Assembly: GCF_030433675.1 (NCBI RefSeq)
Contig: NZ_JAROCB010000001.1
Coordinates: forward strand, 1-64,000
DNA length: 64,000 nt
DNA from: Leifsonia virtsii
GTDB lineage: Bacteria; Actinomycetota; Actinomycetes; Actinomycetales; Microbacteriaceae
Direction of reading: 5' to 3'
In this document: one piece after another, positions 37,815 to 47,759 of the stretch
How the letters are laid out: the number at the start of each line of letters is the position of its first letter
How positions within the stretch are numbered: the first letter of the stretch is position 1
Notes under the pieces: generated by a model
What the model was told of the DNA's origin: nothing
Seen by the model: only the letters and a program-made list of their open reading frames with translations
Databases searched by the model: none
Position numbers and translations under genes: made by a program

Positions 37815-38081
37815 ATGCTGATCGACGAGTTCGTGGACCTGCGGGTGCGGGCGGGGGAGACGGATCGGCTGGAGCGCGAGCGGGAGCACGCGCGCCGGGC
37901 CGGGGAGCGGGAGAACTGGCTGCGGTCGCTGACCGGGCGCAGCCGGGCGCACGAGCGTCGCGGAGCGGCGGGTGCGACGCATGTCTCGGTCGCTCCGGCG
38001 GCGAGTCTCGCCGAGACGGCGGAGGGCGACGCGATCGCCGCCGCTCGGCCGGAGCGCGAGCTCGCGCACGCCGCTCGGTGA
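37815..38081 (+). CDS. Small charged hypothetical protein
   Basis: I do not recognise this 88-residue protein. It is dominated by Arg, Glu and Ala, with a likely long helix (LERERE repeats near residues 17-40), and has no membrane segment. AGGGG lies 9 bases before ATG 37815; an upstream ATG at 37749 would give 110 residues. High-GC sequence often keeps such frames open by chance, so this is uncertain. It could also be part of the leader of the LAL regulator that follows 86 bases later. Confidence 0.4.
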   Translation: MLIDEFVDLRVRAGETDRLEREREHARRAGERENWLRSLTGRSRAHERRGAAGATHVSVAPAASLAETAEGDAIAAARPERELAHAAR

Positions 38082-38167
38082 GCGGCGCCCGGCCGGCGCT
38101 GTCTGCTCTCCGCGAAGCCGCCACGGACGAGGCCCCGGATGTCGGTGGTCGGTGGCACGATGAAGCC

Positions 38168-41100
38168 ATGCGAGCACCGGCGTCGAGCACAACGCTGGTC
38201 GGGCGGGAGTCCGACCTGGCGGCGCTGCGCGACGAGTTCGCGACGGCGTCGCGGGGCGAGCTGCGGGCCGTCGTGATCGGCGGCGAGGCGGGCATCGGCA
38301 AGTCCCGCCTGCTCGACGAGTTCCTGGGCGAGCAGGAGCAGTCGGCGACCGTTCTGCTCGGCCGCTGCGTCGATCTCGGCGACGACGGGGCGCCGTACGC
38401 GCCGTTCGCGGCGGTGCTACGCCGGCTCATCCAGACCGTCGGTCTGGAGCGGGTGCTGGAGGCCGCGGGCCCGGGTGCGGGCGTGCTGTCGGCCCTCCTG
38501 CCCGAGCTGGCGGACGATTCCGCCGTGCCGCCGCGCACGGGCGCCGAGCGGCTCTACGAGCTGGTCACGGTGCTGCTGGAGCGCGTCTCGGCGGAGCGTC
38601 CCGTCATACTGGCGATCGAAGACCTGCACTGGGCCGACCGCTCCACGCTAGAGTTGCTGCGCTTCATCGTGCGCATGGCCGAGAGCGGCCGGCTGCTCGT
38701 GCTGCTCACGTACCGCAGCGACGAGGTGCCGCGCGGTCACGTGCTGCGCTCGTGGCTGCCGGAGTTGGAGCGCACACGGCGCGTGACCCGCTGGGAGCTG
38801 GCGAGGCTCGGCGACGAGCAGGTCGCCGAGCTGGTCGAGGAGCTGCTCGGCCGCGTGCCCGACGACGGCTCGCTGGAGCGGGTCACCGAGTTGAGCGAGG
38901 GCGTCCCGTTCTTCGTGGAGGAGCTGGTCGGCATCGACGGCTTGCGGTCGGGCGACGACCTGCCGGAGACGCTGCGCGAGCTCGTCCTCGCCCGATACGA
39001 ACGGCTGAGCGAGCCGGCGCAGCGGCTGCTGCGGGTGCTCGCGGCCGGGGGCGTGTGCGTCACCCACGAGCTGCTCGCCGCGGTGTTCGACGGGACGCCG
39101 GACGAGCTCGACGCCGCCGCCCGCGAGGCCGTGACCGCCAACCTGCTGGCGGCCGACTCCACGGAGTATCTGTTCCGGCACGCGCTCGTGCGCGAGGCCA
39201 TCCACGCCGACCTGCTGCCGGGGGAGCGCACCCGCTACCACGCGCGCTATGCCGAGGCACTCGAGGTCAGCCCGCAGCGCTCGGCCGTGCAGCTGTCGGC
39301 GCACTGGCTGGCGGCGCACGACGTGCGGCGCGCGTTCCTGGCGTCGCTGGAGGCGATGGAGGAGGCCAAGCGCTCCTACGCCTATGCGACGGTCGCTGCC
39401 ATGGGCGACCGCGTGCTCGAACTGTGGGACGGCGTGCCCGACGCCGAGGTGCTGAGCGGCAGCGACCGCGTGGCGGTGCTCGCCCAGACGGCGTCCGCGC
39501 TGCGCAACGCGGGCAACAACGAGCGCGCCCTCGCACTGGTCGAGGCCGCCCTCGCCGAGGCCGACGAGCTGCCGCCGTCGCGCCGGGCGCGGCTGCTGCG
39601 CGACAAAGGCCAGTACCTCGGCAACCTCAACCGGCCGGGCAGCGCACAGCTCCTGGAGCAGGCGCTCGCCACCGTCCCGCCCGGCGCACTGCCGTCCGGC
39701 GACCCGCTGCGTCCGCACCTGATGACCGAGCTCGCCGCCCAGCGGATGCTCGCCGGTCACTTCGACGCCGCCATCGAGACCGCACGCGGCGCGATCGCCG
39801 AGGCGCAGGAGTCGCCCGCCCGGATGCGCTCGATCGCGCACAACATCCTCGCCGCATCGCTCGTCGAGTCGGGCCGGATCGACGAGGGCTTCGCCGAGTT
39901 CGAGATCGCGGGCACCCTCGCCGCCGGAGACGCCGGTGCGACCCTCCGCTACCTGGTGAACGCGTCCGACGCCCTGAACTCGGTGGGCCGCTACGCCGAG
40001 GCCGTCCGCATGGCCGAAGAGGGCGTCGCGCGGGCACGCGAGCGCGGCGTGGAGCGCACGTCCGGCATCTGGCTCGCGGCCAACACCGCCGAGCCGCTCA
40101 TCGCGCTCGGCCGGTACGAGCAGGCCGCGGCCATGCTCCGCGTCGCCCTCGGCTTCGACGACCGCACGGGCGTGACCGCGCAGCTGCAGCGCGTGCGCCT
40201 GTGGGTCTGGCACGGCGAGCCGAAACGCGCCGACGACCTTCTGCGGCGCCTCCGGTCCCCGCTCCGTGCTCTCGCCGAGCTGGAGCAGCAGACCCGGCTC
40301 GCCCTCGCACGCGCCTCCGGAGAGGTCGCGATCGCGCTCGGCGACTACGACCGGGCGTGGCTCGAGACCCGCGGCATCGGCGCGCCGCCCTTCTGCTCGC
40401 TGCCCGGGTACGACCTCCCGGTGCTGGCGGTCGCCTCGCGTGCGCTGGCGGAACTCGCCGGCGCGGCGGATCCGGTCCGCTCGGTCGGCGTACTGGCCGG
40501 CGGCGGTGCCGGGAGCGGACCGGAGAGCGGACCGGAGAGCGGCAGGCCGGCCGCGGCCGAGGCCGCCCTCACCGCGGCCGTCCTGGCCGAGGCGCGTCGG
40601 CTGGAGTCCGTGCTCGAGCCGCTACGCACATGGCCGACCGCGGCCGCGTGGGCACCACTGATCGAGGCCGAACTCACCACGTCACGCGCGGCCGTCTCAC
40701 CGACCGCCGACCGCACCGAGCGGTACGCCGGCGCGGCGGCGGCCTGGGAGCAGGCGGCCTCCGCAGCCGAGCATCCGCTCGCCCCCGCACAACTGCTCCC
40801 GTACGCCCTGCTGCGCGCCGCGCGGGTCGCCCAGCTGTCGGGCGACCGCTCCCGCGCCGACCGGCTCGTGACGCAGGGCCGGGAGCTCGCGGAGGCCGGC
40901 GGCGTGGCGATGCTCGTCAGGGCGGCCGACGCGATCGGCGCCCAGCCGCCGGCCCGCGCTGCCGCGGCCGCGAGCGCCCAGGGGCAGCCGCTGACCGAGC
41001 GCGAGGAGCAGGTGCTCGCCCTCATCGAGCAGGGCCTGAGCAACAAGCAGATCGGCGAGCGGCTCTACATCAGCGCCAAGACGGCGAGCGTCCACGTGTC

Positions 41101-41173
41101 GAGCATCCTGCGGAAGACCGGCGCGTCGAGCCGCACGGAGGCCGTGTACCTGGCATCGCGCCCTGTGACCTAG
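38168..41173 (+). CDS. LuxR-family LAL transcriptional regulator with AAA ATPase
   Basis: The product is 1001 residues. The N-terminal AAA/STAND ATPase has Walker A GGEAGIGKS (38-46) and Walker B ILAIEDLHWAD. A long helical TPR-like sensor region (about 350-920) follows, then a C-terminal LuxR helix-turn-helix (about 935-1000, LTEREEQVLALIEQGLSNKQ). This is the architecture of large ATP-binding regulators of the LuxR family, which couple nucleotide state and an unknown ligand to transcription. ATG 38168 lies 6 bases after CACGAT, a weak -10. Targets cannot be inferred; nearby genes are housekeeping or redox-related. Confidence 0.93.
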   Translation: MRAPASSTTLVGRESDLAALRDEFATASRGELRAVVIGGEAGIGKSRLLDEFLGEQEQSATVLLGRCVDLGDDGAPYAPFAAVLRRLIQTVGLERVLEAAGPGAGVLSALLPELADDSAVPPRTGAERLYELVTVLLERVSAERPVILAIEDLHWADRSTLELLRFIVRMAESGRLLVLLTYRSDEVPRGHVLRSWLPELERTRRVTRWELARLGDEQVAELVEELLGRVPDDGSLERVTELSEGVPFFVEELVGIDGLRSGDDLPETLRELVLARYERLSEPAQRLLRVLAAGGVCVTHELLAAVFDGTPDELDAAAREAVTANLLAADSTEYLFRHALVREAIHADLLPGERTRYHARYAEALEVSPQRSAVQLSAHWLAAHDVRRAFLASLEAMEEAKRSYAYATVAAMGDRVLELWDGVPDAEVLSGSDRVAVLAQTASALRNAGNNERALALVEAALAEADELPPSRRARLLRDKGQYLGNLNRPGSAQLLEQALATVPPGALPSGDPLRPHLMTELAAQRMLAGHFDAAIETARGAIAEAQESPARMRSIAHNILAASLVESGRIDEGFAEFEIAGTLAAGDAGATLRYLVNASDALNSVGRYAEAVRMAEEGVARARERGVERTSGIWLAANTAEPLIALGRYEQAAAMLRVALGFDDRTGVTAQLQRVRLWVWHGEPKRADDLLRRLRSPLRALAELEQQTRLALARASGEVAIALGDYDRAWLETRGIGAPPFCSLPGYDLPVLAVASRALAELAGAADPVRSVGVLAGGGAGSGPESGPESGRPAAAEAALTAAVLAEARRLESVLEPLRTWPTAAAWAPLIEAELTTSRAAVSPTADRTERYAGAAAAWEQAASAAEHPLAPAQLLPYALLRAARVAQLSGDRSRADRLVTQGRELAEAGGVAMLVRAADAIGAQPPARAAAAASAQGQPLTEREEQVLALIEQGLSNKQIGERLYISAKTASVHVSSILRKTGASSRTEAVYLASRPVT

Positions 41174-41184
41174 CGGGCGGGCGC

Positions 41185-41583
41185 TCAGCTCTCGACGGCC
41201 ACCGCGCACCGGATGCACAGCTCGGCGGTCGGACGCGCGCGGAGCCGGTCGACCCCGATCGGCTCGCCGCAGCGGACGCACACGCCGTAGGTGCCGATCC
41301 GCAGCCGGTCGAGCGCCGCATCCACCGCGACGATGTCGTGCGCGGCGTCCGAGCGCAACGCCTGCAGCCGGCTCCACTCCGACGACAGGGTCGGGCCCTC
41401 CGGGTCGTGCTCGTCGTCCGCGGTCGACTCCGACCGTGACGAGAGCAGCACCCCCAGCGACTCGGCCATCCGCTGCGCCTCGGCGATGTCCGTCTCGCGG
41501 CGCTCCCGCAGCAACGCGGCGAGCTCCTCCCGCTCCGCGTCGTCGAGGACGTCCTCGTCCGCCGACCGCACCCGGTCATTCAT
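41185..41583 (-). CDS. DksA/TraR-type C4 zinc-finger protein
   Basis: The product is 132 residues: an N-terminal acidic coiled-coil (about 1-85) and a C4 zinc finger near the C-terminus, CVRC-x17-CIRC. DksA/TraR proteins enter the RNA polymerase secondary channel and alter initiation during starvation; actinobacterial homologues are poorly studied. ATG 41583 has a near-perfect AGGAGGT 5 bases upstream and is preferred to the start at 41598. It converges on the LAL regulator with an 11-base gap. Confidence 0.88.
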   Translation of the reverse strand: MNDRVRSADEDVLDDAEREELAALLRERRETDIAEAQRMAESLGVLLSSRSESTADDEHDPEGPTLSSEWSRLQALRSDAAHDIVAVDAALDRLRIGTYGVCVRCGEPIGVDRLRARPTAELCIRCAVAVES

Positions 41584-41695
41584 TCGCACCTCCTGCACCA
41601 GAGCACCCCTTCCGTTCCCCCGAACGTCTCTCTGACCGGGTCAGCGTACGCCTGCCGCGCCGCATCCGCCCATTCGACGCGCGTAGGCTCGGCGG

Positions 41696-41986
41696 GTGCC
41701 CTCCTTCCGCGTGATCGTCGCCGTCGGCCGCCTTCGACCCGCCGTGGACCCGCGCGATGTCGAACCGGGGGCGGCCGCGGCGGCGCGCGAACTGGCCGTC
41801 GTCGAGGCGACGAGCGTGGATGTGGTGTCCGGCGAGGCGCGCATCACGGTCCGGTTCACCGAGGACAACGCCCGCACGGCGCTCCGCGTCGCCGAGCACA
41901 CCGTGGCCCGGCTCCGGACGCTCGCCGAGGTCGGTCCGTGGCGGCTCACCGAGCGCGTCGGCGGCCGCTGGTACCGGCGAGCCTGA
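41696..41986 (+). CDS. Small hypothetical protein, 96 aa
   Basis: I do not recognise this protein. It is soluble, of alternating beta/alpha character (FRVIVAVGRL, then ITVRFTEDN), and ends in aromatic and basic residues (GGRWYRRA). GTG 41696 follows TAGGCT (41684-41689) by exactly 6 bases, matching the leaderless promoters seen elsewhere in the window; that promoter is the best evidence that the gene is real. It is divergent from the DksA-like gene and converges on glutathione peroxidase. Confidence 0.7.
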   Translation: MPSFRVIVAVGRLRPAVDPRDVEPGAAAAARELAVVEATSVDVVSGEARITVRFTEDNARTALRVAEHTVARLRTLAEVGPWRLTERVGGRWYRRA

Positions 41987-42009
41987 ACGCGCTGAGAGCC
42001 TGACCGGCG

Positions 42010-42498
42010 TCAGGCTGCGGCGGGCAGCGACTGCTCGATCAGCGCGACGATCGCCGGGTCGTCCGGCTCGGTCTGCGGGCGGAAGCGGTGCACCGCGCCG
42101 TCCGGCGTCACGACGAACTTCTCGAAGTTCCACTTGACGCGGCCGGCCTTGCCCTCCGCGTCCTGCGCCTTCGTGAGCTCCTGGTAGAGCGGGTGGGCGT
42201 TGCGCCCGTTCACCCGTACCTTCTCGGCCATCGGGAACGTCACGCCCCACGTGGTCGAGCAGTACTCCTTGATGGCGTCGGTCGAGCTCAGCTCCTGCAG
42301 GAACTGGTTGCTCGGGAACCCGACGACGGTGAAGCCACGGTCGCCGTAGGTCTCCTGCAGCTTCTCGAGCTTCTCGTACTGGGGCGCGAGCCCGCAGCGC
42401 GACGCGACGTTGACGACGAGGATGACCTTGCCCGCGAACGCGTTCAGCGAGGTCTCGTCGCCGTCGATGGTGTGGAAGGGGATGTCCATCACGGTCAT
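42010..42498 (-). CDS. Glutathione peroxidase (thioredoxin-dependent type)
   Basis: The product is 162 residues, the usual bacterial size. The peroxidatic Cys is C35 in NVASRCGLAPQYE, with the partner Gln in GFPSNQF and Trp in VKWNFEKF. Actinobacteria usually lack glutathione, so thioredoxin is the probable reductant; the resolving Cys of thioredoxin-dependent forms is not obvious here. It reduces peroxides and lipid hydroperoxides in the cytoplasm. ATG 42498 lies 6 bases after TAGGGT (42505-42510, minus strand), so it is leaderless. Confidence 0.95.
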   Translation of the reverse strand: MTVMDIPFHTIDGDETSLNAFAGKVILVVNVASRCGLAPQYEKLEKLQETYGDRGFTVVGFPSNQFLQELSSTDAIKEYCSTTWGVTFPMAEKVRVNGRNAHPLYQELTKAQDAEGKAGRVKWNFEKFVVTPDGAVHRFRPQTEPDDPAIVALIEQSLPAAA

Positions 42499-42566
42499 GT
42501 CTGCACCCTAGTGCCGCCGCCTTCGAACCGGCTCGGAGAATGCGTGGGCCGCTCGATCCGCCCCGC

Positions 42567-43475
42567 TCAGGCGGCGGACGCGAGCGGCGCGGCCGGGTCG
42601 GCCGTCCACTCGCCGAGGGAGCCGTCGTAGAGCAGCACGTCGTCGCGGCCGAGCAGGGCGAGCGCGAGGGCGTCGGCGGCCGCCGCGATCCCGGCGCCGC
42701 AGTACACGACCACCGGGCCGGGCGCCGCCAGCACGTCGGCGAGCACCTCGCGCAGCTCCGGGACGGGGAGGAACGCGTTCGTCTCCCGGTCGAGCAGCCG
42801 CGCCACCGGGGCGCTCGTGCTGCCCGGGATGTGGCGTGCGGCGAAGTCGCGCGCCGACGTCCCGCACACGAGAGCGCCGGGCCGCGTGCCGTCGACGATC
42901 GCCGCGACCTCCTCGGTGCCGACCCAGAACCCGGGCCGCTCGGTCGCGGGCAGGGGAGTCGTGGCGCTCGCGAGCTGGGCCGCGGGCACGTCTCCGGCCT
43001 CCACCGGACGGCCCTCCGCCGTCCACTTCGGCAGGCCGCCGTCGAGCAGCGCGACACGGTCGTGCCCGAAAGCGCGGAAGAGGTACCACAGCCGCGAGGC
43101 CCACTGGCCGAGCGCGGTGTCGTACACGACGACGGTCGTCTCGGGGCCGACGCCGACCGCCGCCGCGGCGCGCGCGAAGGCGTCGGAGCCCGGTCGCGTG
43201 AACGCGAACGGCGCCTCCGCGTCGCTGAACGCGTCGACCAGATCGGCGAACGCGGAGCCCGGGATGCGGCTCTCGGCGAACGCCGGCCGCCCGCTGACGT
43301 ACACGGCGCGCCCGTCGGCATCCCGCGACGCGACGGCGGTGGCGTCGAGCACGACGAGCCCCTCGGCGCCGAGGTGGTCGGCGAGCCACTGGGTCGAGAC
43401 CAGAGGGCCGTCGAGCGCGGAGGCCAGCGCGGTCGTGGCGGCGGGCTGGACGGGGAGCGAGGTAGTTTCTGTCAC
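42567..43475 (-). CDS. Two-domain sulfurtransferase
   Basis: The product is 302 residues with two rhodanese domains; the active one is C-terminal with C259 in YCGAGIAAAAD. The loop CGAGIAA differs from CGSGVTA in the nrd-linked copy, so the two may have different substrates (thiosulfate against mercaptopyruvate). GTG 43475 lies 6 bases after TAGCGT (43482-43487, minus strand), so it is leaderless and independently expressed. It lies 68 bases upstream of glutathione peroxidase in the same direction. Confidence 0.9.
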   Translation of the reverse strand: MTETTSLPVQPAATTALASALDGPLVSTQWLADHLGAEGLVVLDATAVASRDADGRAVYVSGRPAFAESRIPGSAFADLVDAFSDAEAPFAFTRPGSDAFARAAAAVGVGPETTVVVYDTALGQWASRLWYLFRAFGHDRVALLDGGLPKWTAEGRPVEAGDVPAAQLASATTPLPATERPGFWVGTEEVAAIVDGTRPGALVCGTSARDFAARHIPGSTSAPVARLLDRETNAFLPVPELREVLADVLAAPGPVVVYCGAGIAAAADALALALLGRDDVLLYDGSLGEWTADPAAPLASAA

Positions 43476-43548
43476 CCGATCACGCTAGCCAGGACCACCG
43501 ACGCCCGAAATGCACTGCGCAACGTGCCGTAATGCACGCGTTAGCGCG

Positions 43549-44934
43549 TCAGCACTCGATGACGTTGACGGCCAGCCCGCCCTCGCTCGTCTCCTTGTAC
43601 TTGGTGGACATGTCCAGCCCGGTCTGGCGCATCGTCTCGATCACCGTGTCCAGCGACACCAGGTGCGAGCCGTCGCCGTGCAGGGCCAGCCGGGCCGCCG
43701 AGACCGCCGTCGACGAGGCGATGGCGTTCCGTTCGATGCAGGGGATCTGCACCAGCCCGCCGACCGGGTCGCAGGTGAGGCCGAGGTGGTGCTCCATCGC
43801 GATCTCTGCCGCGTTCTCGACCTGCTTCGGCGTGCCGCCGAGCACCGCGCACAGCGCGCCCGCGGCCATGGCGCAGGCGGAGCCGACCTCGGCCTGGCAG
43901 CCGCCCTCCGCGCCCGAGATGGAGGCGTTCGCCTTGAACAGCGAGCCGATGGCGGTCGCGGTGAGCAGGTACTGCCGGATGCCCTCCAGTGAGGCGCCCG
44001 GCACGAACCGCAGGTAGTAGTGGGCGACGGCGGGGACGATCCCGGCCGCGCCGTTGGTCGGCGCCGTGACGACGCGGCCTCCCGAGGCGTTCTCCTCGTT
44101 GACCGCGAGCGCGAACGCGTGCAGCCACTCCAGGGCCGTTGCACGGCCCGGGTCGTCCTGCACCGCCTCCAGGTGCTCCCGCATCCTGGCCGCGCGGCGC
44201 CAGACGCCCAAGCCGCCGGGCAGCGTCCCCTCGCCGGAGAGCCCGCGGGCGACGCACTCGGCCATCGCCTCCCAGATCAGGTCGAGCCGTTCGCGCGTGG
44301 CCTCCTCGCCGTGCAGCGCCACCTCGTTGCGGCGCGCGACCTCGCAGATCGGGATGCCGTCCCGCTCGCAGATCGCCAGCAGCTCGGCGGCGCTGGCGAA
44401 GGGGAGCGGGTGCGCGTGCCGGGCGGCGAGCGCCGCCTCCTCGCCGTCGCGGCGGATGAAGCCGCCGCCGATCGAGTAGTACGTCTCCTCCAGCAGCGGC
44501 AACGGCGACCGGCCGCCCGCGGCGTCGCGTCCCCAGGCCCGCAGGGTCAGCGCGTTCGGGTGGCCGGGCAGGCGGGTGCGCGGCTCGAACGCGATGTCGT
44601 CCCGGTCGATCGGGATGCGGCGCCGGCCCGCGAGCAGCAGCGTCGCGCCGGGCTCGAGCGCCGACCAGGCGCCGCGCACGTCCTCCGGGCGGCAGGTCTC
44701 CGGCTGGAGGCCGCGGAGCCCGGCGATCACCGCGTCGGGCGTCCCGTGGCCGATGCCGGTGGAGCCGAGGGATCCGTACAGCGTGCAGGTGACCTCGTCG
44801 ACGCGGTCGAGGATCCCGTCGTCGTCGAGCCGGGAGGCGAAGGCGGCCGCCGCCCGGAGGGGGCCGACGGTGTGCGAGCTCGAGGGGCCGATGCCGATCG
44901 AGAACAGGTCGAAGGCCGAGACGTACGCTGTCAC
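43549..44934 (-). CDS. sdaA: L-serine ammonia-lyase (single-chain, iron-sulfur type)
   Basis: The product is 461 residues, the usual length of the fused beta-alpha form. The N-terminal domain has SIGIGPSSSHTVGP (about 12-25), and the C-terminal domain has EVGSACAMAAG and CDPVGGLVQIPCIERN with the cysteines that hold the 4Fe-4S cluster. It deaminates L-serine to pyruvate and ammonia. GTG 44934 has GGAGAA close upstream, so this mRNA is leadered. It is followed by the sulfurtransferase at 42567-43475 after a short gap. Confidence 0.96.
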   Translation of the reverse strand: MTAYVSAFDLFSIGIGPSSSHTVGPLRAAAAFASRLDDDGILDRVDEVTCTLYGSLGSTGIGHGTPDAVIAGLRGLQPETCRPEDVRGAWSALEPGATLLLAGRRRIPIDRDDIAFEPRTRLPGHPNALTLRAWGRDAAGGRSPLPLLEETYYSIGGGFIRRDGEEAALAARHAHPLPFASAAELLAICERDGIPICEVARRNEVALHGEEATRERLDLIWEAMAECVARGLSGEGTLPGGLGVWRRAARMREHLEAVQDDPGRATALEWLHAFALAVNEENASGGRVVTAPTNGAAGIVPAVAHYYLRFVPGASLEGIRQYLLTATAIGSLFKANASISGAEGGCQAEVGSACAMAAGALCAVLGGTPKQVENAAEIAMEHHLGLTCDPVGGLVQIPCIERNAIASSTAVSAARLALHGDGSHLVSLDTVIETMRQTGLDMSTKYKETSEGGLAVNVIEC

Positions 44935-45035
44935 TTCTCCAGTGTATGTCGGCCTGAGCGCGTGAATCCCGCGTCCGGGCGCGCATCCGCGCAGCGATCG
45001 TGCGCAGAGCCGGGATGAAGCGGGGCACGACGAAG

Positions 45036-45070
45036 CGGCCGCCGCGTCCCTCCGCAGGACGCGACGGCCG
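45036..45070 (-). terminator. Hairpin terminator of the drrAB operon
   Basis: Fourteen-base arms (45036-45049 and 45057-45070) pair with one mismatch around a 7-base loop, 26 bases after the permease stop on the minus strand. The downstream sequence CTTCGTCGT is a weak U-tract. Confidence 0.55.
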
Positions 45071-45095
45071 CCGTCTGTGCGACCGGATCCGCCGG

Positions 45096-45910
45096 TCAGG
45101 CCTTGCGCATGTACGCCCGGACCGTGAGCGGGGCGAACACCGCGACGATCACCGCGGCGCCGGCCAGTGCGATCCACCCGTCGGCACCGAAGGAACCGTT
45201 GTTGGCGAGGTCGCGGACGGCCGTGACCAGATGCGAGACCGGGTTGATGTTCACGAACCACTCCAGCCAGCTCGGCAGCGTGCTCGGCGACACGAAGGCG
45301 TTCGAGAAGAACGTCAGCGGGAACAGGATCAGGAACGAGATGCCCTGCACCGACCCGGCCGTGCGGGCGATCACGCCGAAGAAGGCGAAGATCCAGCTGA
45401 TCGCCCAGGCGCAGACGACGACGAGGAGGCCGCCCAGGGCCGCGAAGCCGAACCCGGCGCCCGGGCGGTAGCCCATGGCGAAACCGACGATGAAGGTGAT
45501 CGTCGTGGCGATCGCGTACCGCAGGGTGTCTGCGAGCAGCGCGCCCGAGAGCGGGGCGATGCGCGCGATCGGAAGCGACTTGAAGCGGTCGAACACGCCC
45601 TTGTCCATGTCCTCGCGCAGCTGGACGCCGGTCACCACCGAGGCGGTGATGACGGTCTGCACCAGGATGCCGGGGATGAGCTGGGGCAGGTACGCGTCGA
45701 CGCTTCCGGCGATCGCGCCGCCGAACAGCCAGGCGAACATGACGGTGAAGATGATCGGCTGCAGCGTCACGTCGAACAGCTGCTCGGGGGTGCGCCGCAC
45801 CTTCAGGATGCCGCGTCGGGCCATCGTCAGGGTGTTCGCCAGCGTCTGGCGCAGGCTGACGTGGTTCTTCAACTGCCGCTCCGAGGGCGGCGTGATGGTG
45901 GCGATGGCGC

Positions 45911-45914
<4 letters not shown>
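45096..45914 (-). CDS. ABC-2 type exporter permease (DrrB-like)
   Basis: The product is 272 residues with six predicted helices between about 45 and 265 and the ABC-2 family segments RTPEQLFDVTLQPIIFT and GISFLILFPLTFFSNAFV. Such permeases pair with a DrrA-type ATPase to export drugs, lipids or polyketides. Its ATG overlaps the stop of the ATPase gene (ATGA), so the two are translationally coupled. The substrate is unknown; there is no biosynthetic gene cluster near it. Confidence 0.93.
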
Positions 45915-46909
<995 letters not shown>

Positions 46910-46959
46910 GGTGTGTCCTTTCCTTGTGGATCGGTGATGTCCCGATCCTGCGCGCCCCC

Positions 46960-46987
46960 GCTTACGCGGCGCTTACGCACCGCTTAC
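46960..46987. promoter_or_regulatory. Three 11-bp-spaced repeats upstream of drrA
   Basis: GCTTAC occurs at 46960-46965, 46971-46976 and 46982-46987, exactly 11 bases apart, so all three face the same side of the helix. On the drr strand they read GTAAGCG. They lie 50-78 bases upstream of the drrA start and look like direct-repeat binding sites for an unidentified regulator. A fourth copy, inverted, forms a hairpin with the third. Confidence 0.6.
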
Positions 46988-47012
46988 ACACGCCTCGCGG
47001 CCGTGTAAGCGG
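46980..47012 (-). terminator. Hairpin after the Clp-N gene
   Basis: CCGCTTACAC (46980-46989) and GTGTAAGCGG (47003-47012) are perfect 10-base complements around 13 bases, 4 bases beyond the stop of the Clp-N gene on the minus strand. There is no U-tract. It shares its outer arm with the repeat array upstream of drrA, so it may be regulatory as well as terminating. Confidence 0.5.
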
Positions 47013-47016
47013 AGCG

Positions 47017-47526
47017 TCAGGACGCGCGGCGGGCGGAGGCGAGGAGGGCCCGGGGGTCGACGCCGGCGAGGGCGACGGCCCGCGGGACGGTGCCCAGCTC
47101 CAGACCGAGCAGGGCGGCGAGCAGCTGGAACTGGTCCATCCGCTGCCGGTGGTGGGCTCCGGCGATGCGGTGCGCCCGGGTGAGCGCCTCTCTCGCCGAC
47201 GCGCCCCAGCGCGGGCGGGTGAGGCTGGGTGCGGCGAGCAGGCGCTCGGCGGGCAGCGGGCTGACCCCTGCGACGCGCAGGCTGGCCGCGCGTTCGGCAT
47301 CCAGGGCCGCCGCAAGCCCGTCGTGGTCGAACCCCACGGAGGCGAGCGCCTCCCGGACGGGTACGCTGCCGTCGCGCGAGAGGGCGAGCAGCAGGTGCTC
47401 GGCCTCGACGGCCGGGGAGTGGCGCTCCTGCGCCTCGACGATGGAGCGGATGACGATCGGTCGCAGCGTGCGCGACAGCGGCTGCCCCGGCAGGTTGCTG
47501 ACGGATCCGGGCGGGATGTCAGACAT
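47017..47526 (-). CDS. Clp N-terminal-domain protein without ATPase
   Basis: The product is 169 residues and holds two Clp-N repeats (about 20-95 and 100-165), seen in VEAEHLLLALSRDGS and then DQFQLLAALLGLE, as at the substrate-binding N-terminus of ClpA/ClpC. No AAA module follows. Such free-standing Clp-N proteins may act as adaptors or decoys for Clp proteases. The gene overlaps the upstream HTH gene by 8 bases and is part of its operon, so it shares the autoregulated promoter at 47760-47803. Confidence 0.85.
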   Translation of the reverse strand: MSDIPPGSVSNLPGQPLSRTLRPIVIRSIVEAQERHSPAVEAEHLLLALSRDGSVPVREALASVGFDHDGLAAALDAERAASLRVAGVSPLPAERLLAAPSLTRPRWGASAREALTRAHRIAGAHHRQRMDQFQLLAALLGLELGTVPRAVALAGVDPRALLASARRAS

Positions 47527-47758
47527 TGCGCCTCCTCAGTTCGATGCCTGCGGCGGCGACCCGGCGCAGGTGCTTCTTGTGGACCGCCTGGCGGGTCACG
47601 CCGAGTGCGTCGGCGATCTGCGTCCAGCTCCACCCGTCGCGGAGCGCGCGTTCGACCTCGGCGTCTTCGAGCCGGTCGGCGAGTTCGCGCAGGGCGACCA
47701 CGGCGGCCAGGCCGTCGGCGACGCCGCCGACGGGATCGGGATAGGGTGCGGCGTTCAT
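47519..47758 (-). CDS. Small helix-turn-helix regulator
   Basis: The product is 79 residues with one helix-turn-helix in the C-terminal half (WSWTQIADALGVTRQAVHKKHLRRV). ATG 47758 sits 1-2 bases from the expected transcription start of a TTGACA/TATGGT promoter, so it is probably leaderless. An in-frame ATG at 47770 would lie inside the operator and -10 box and is unlikely. Two CAAC-N4-GTTG dyads overlap the promoter, so I infer autorepression. It is co-transcribed with the Clp-N protein; similar HTH/Clp-N pairs occur in other Actinobacteria. Confidence 0.85.
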   Translation of the reverse strand: MNAAPYPDPVGGVADGLAAVVALRELADRLEDAEVERALRDGWSWTQIADALGVTRQAVHKKHLRRVAAAGIELRRRNV

Positions 47759-47759
47759 G

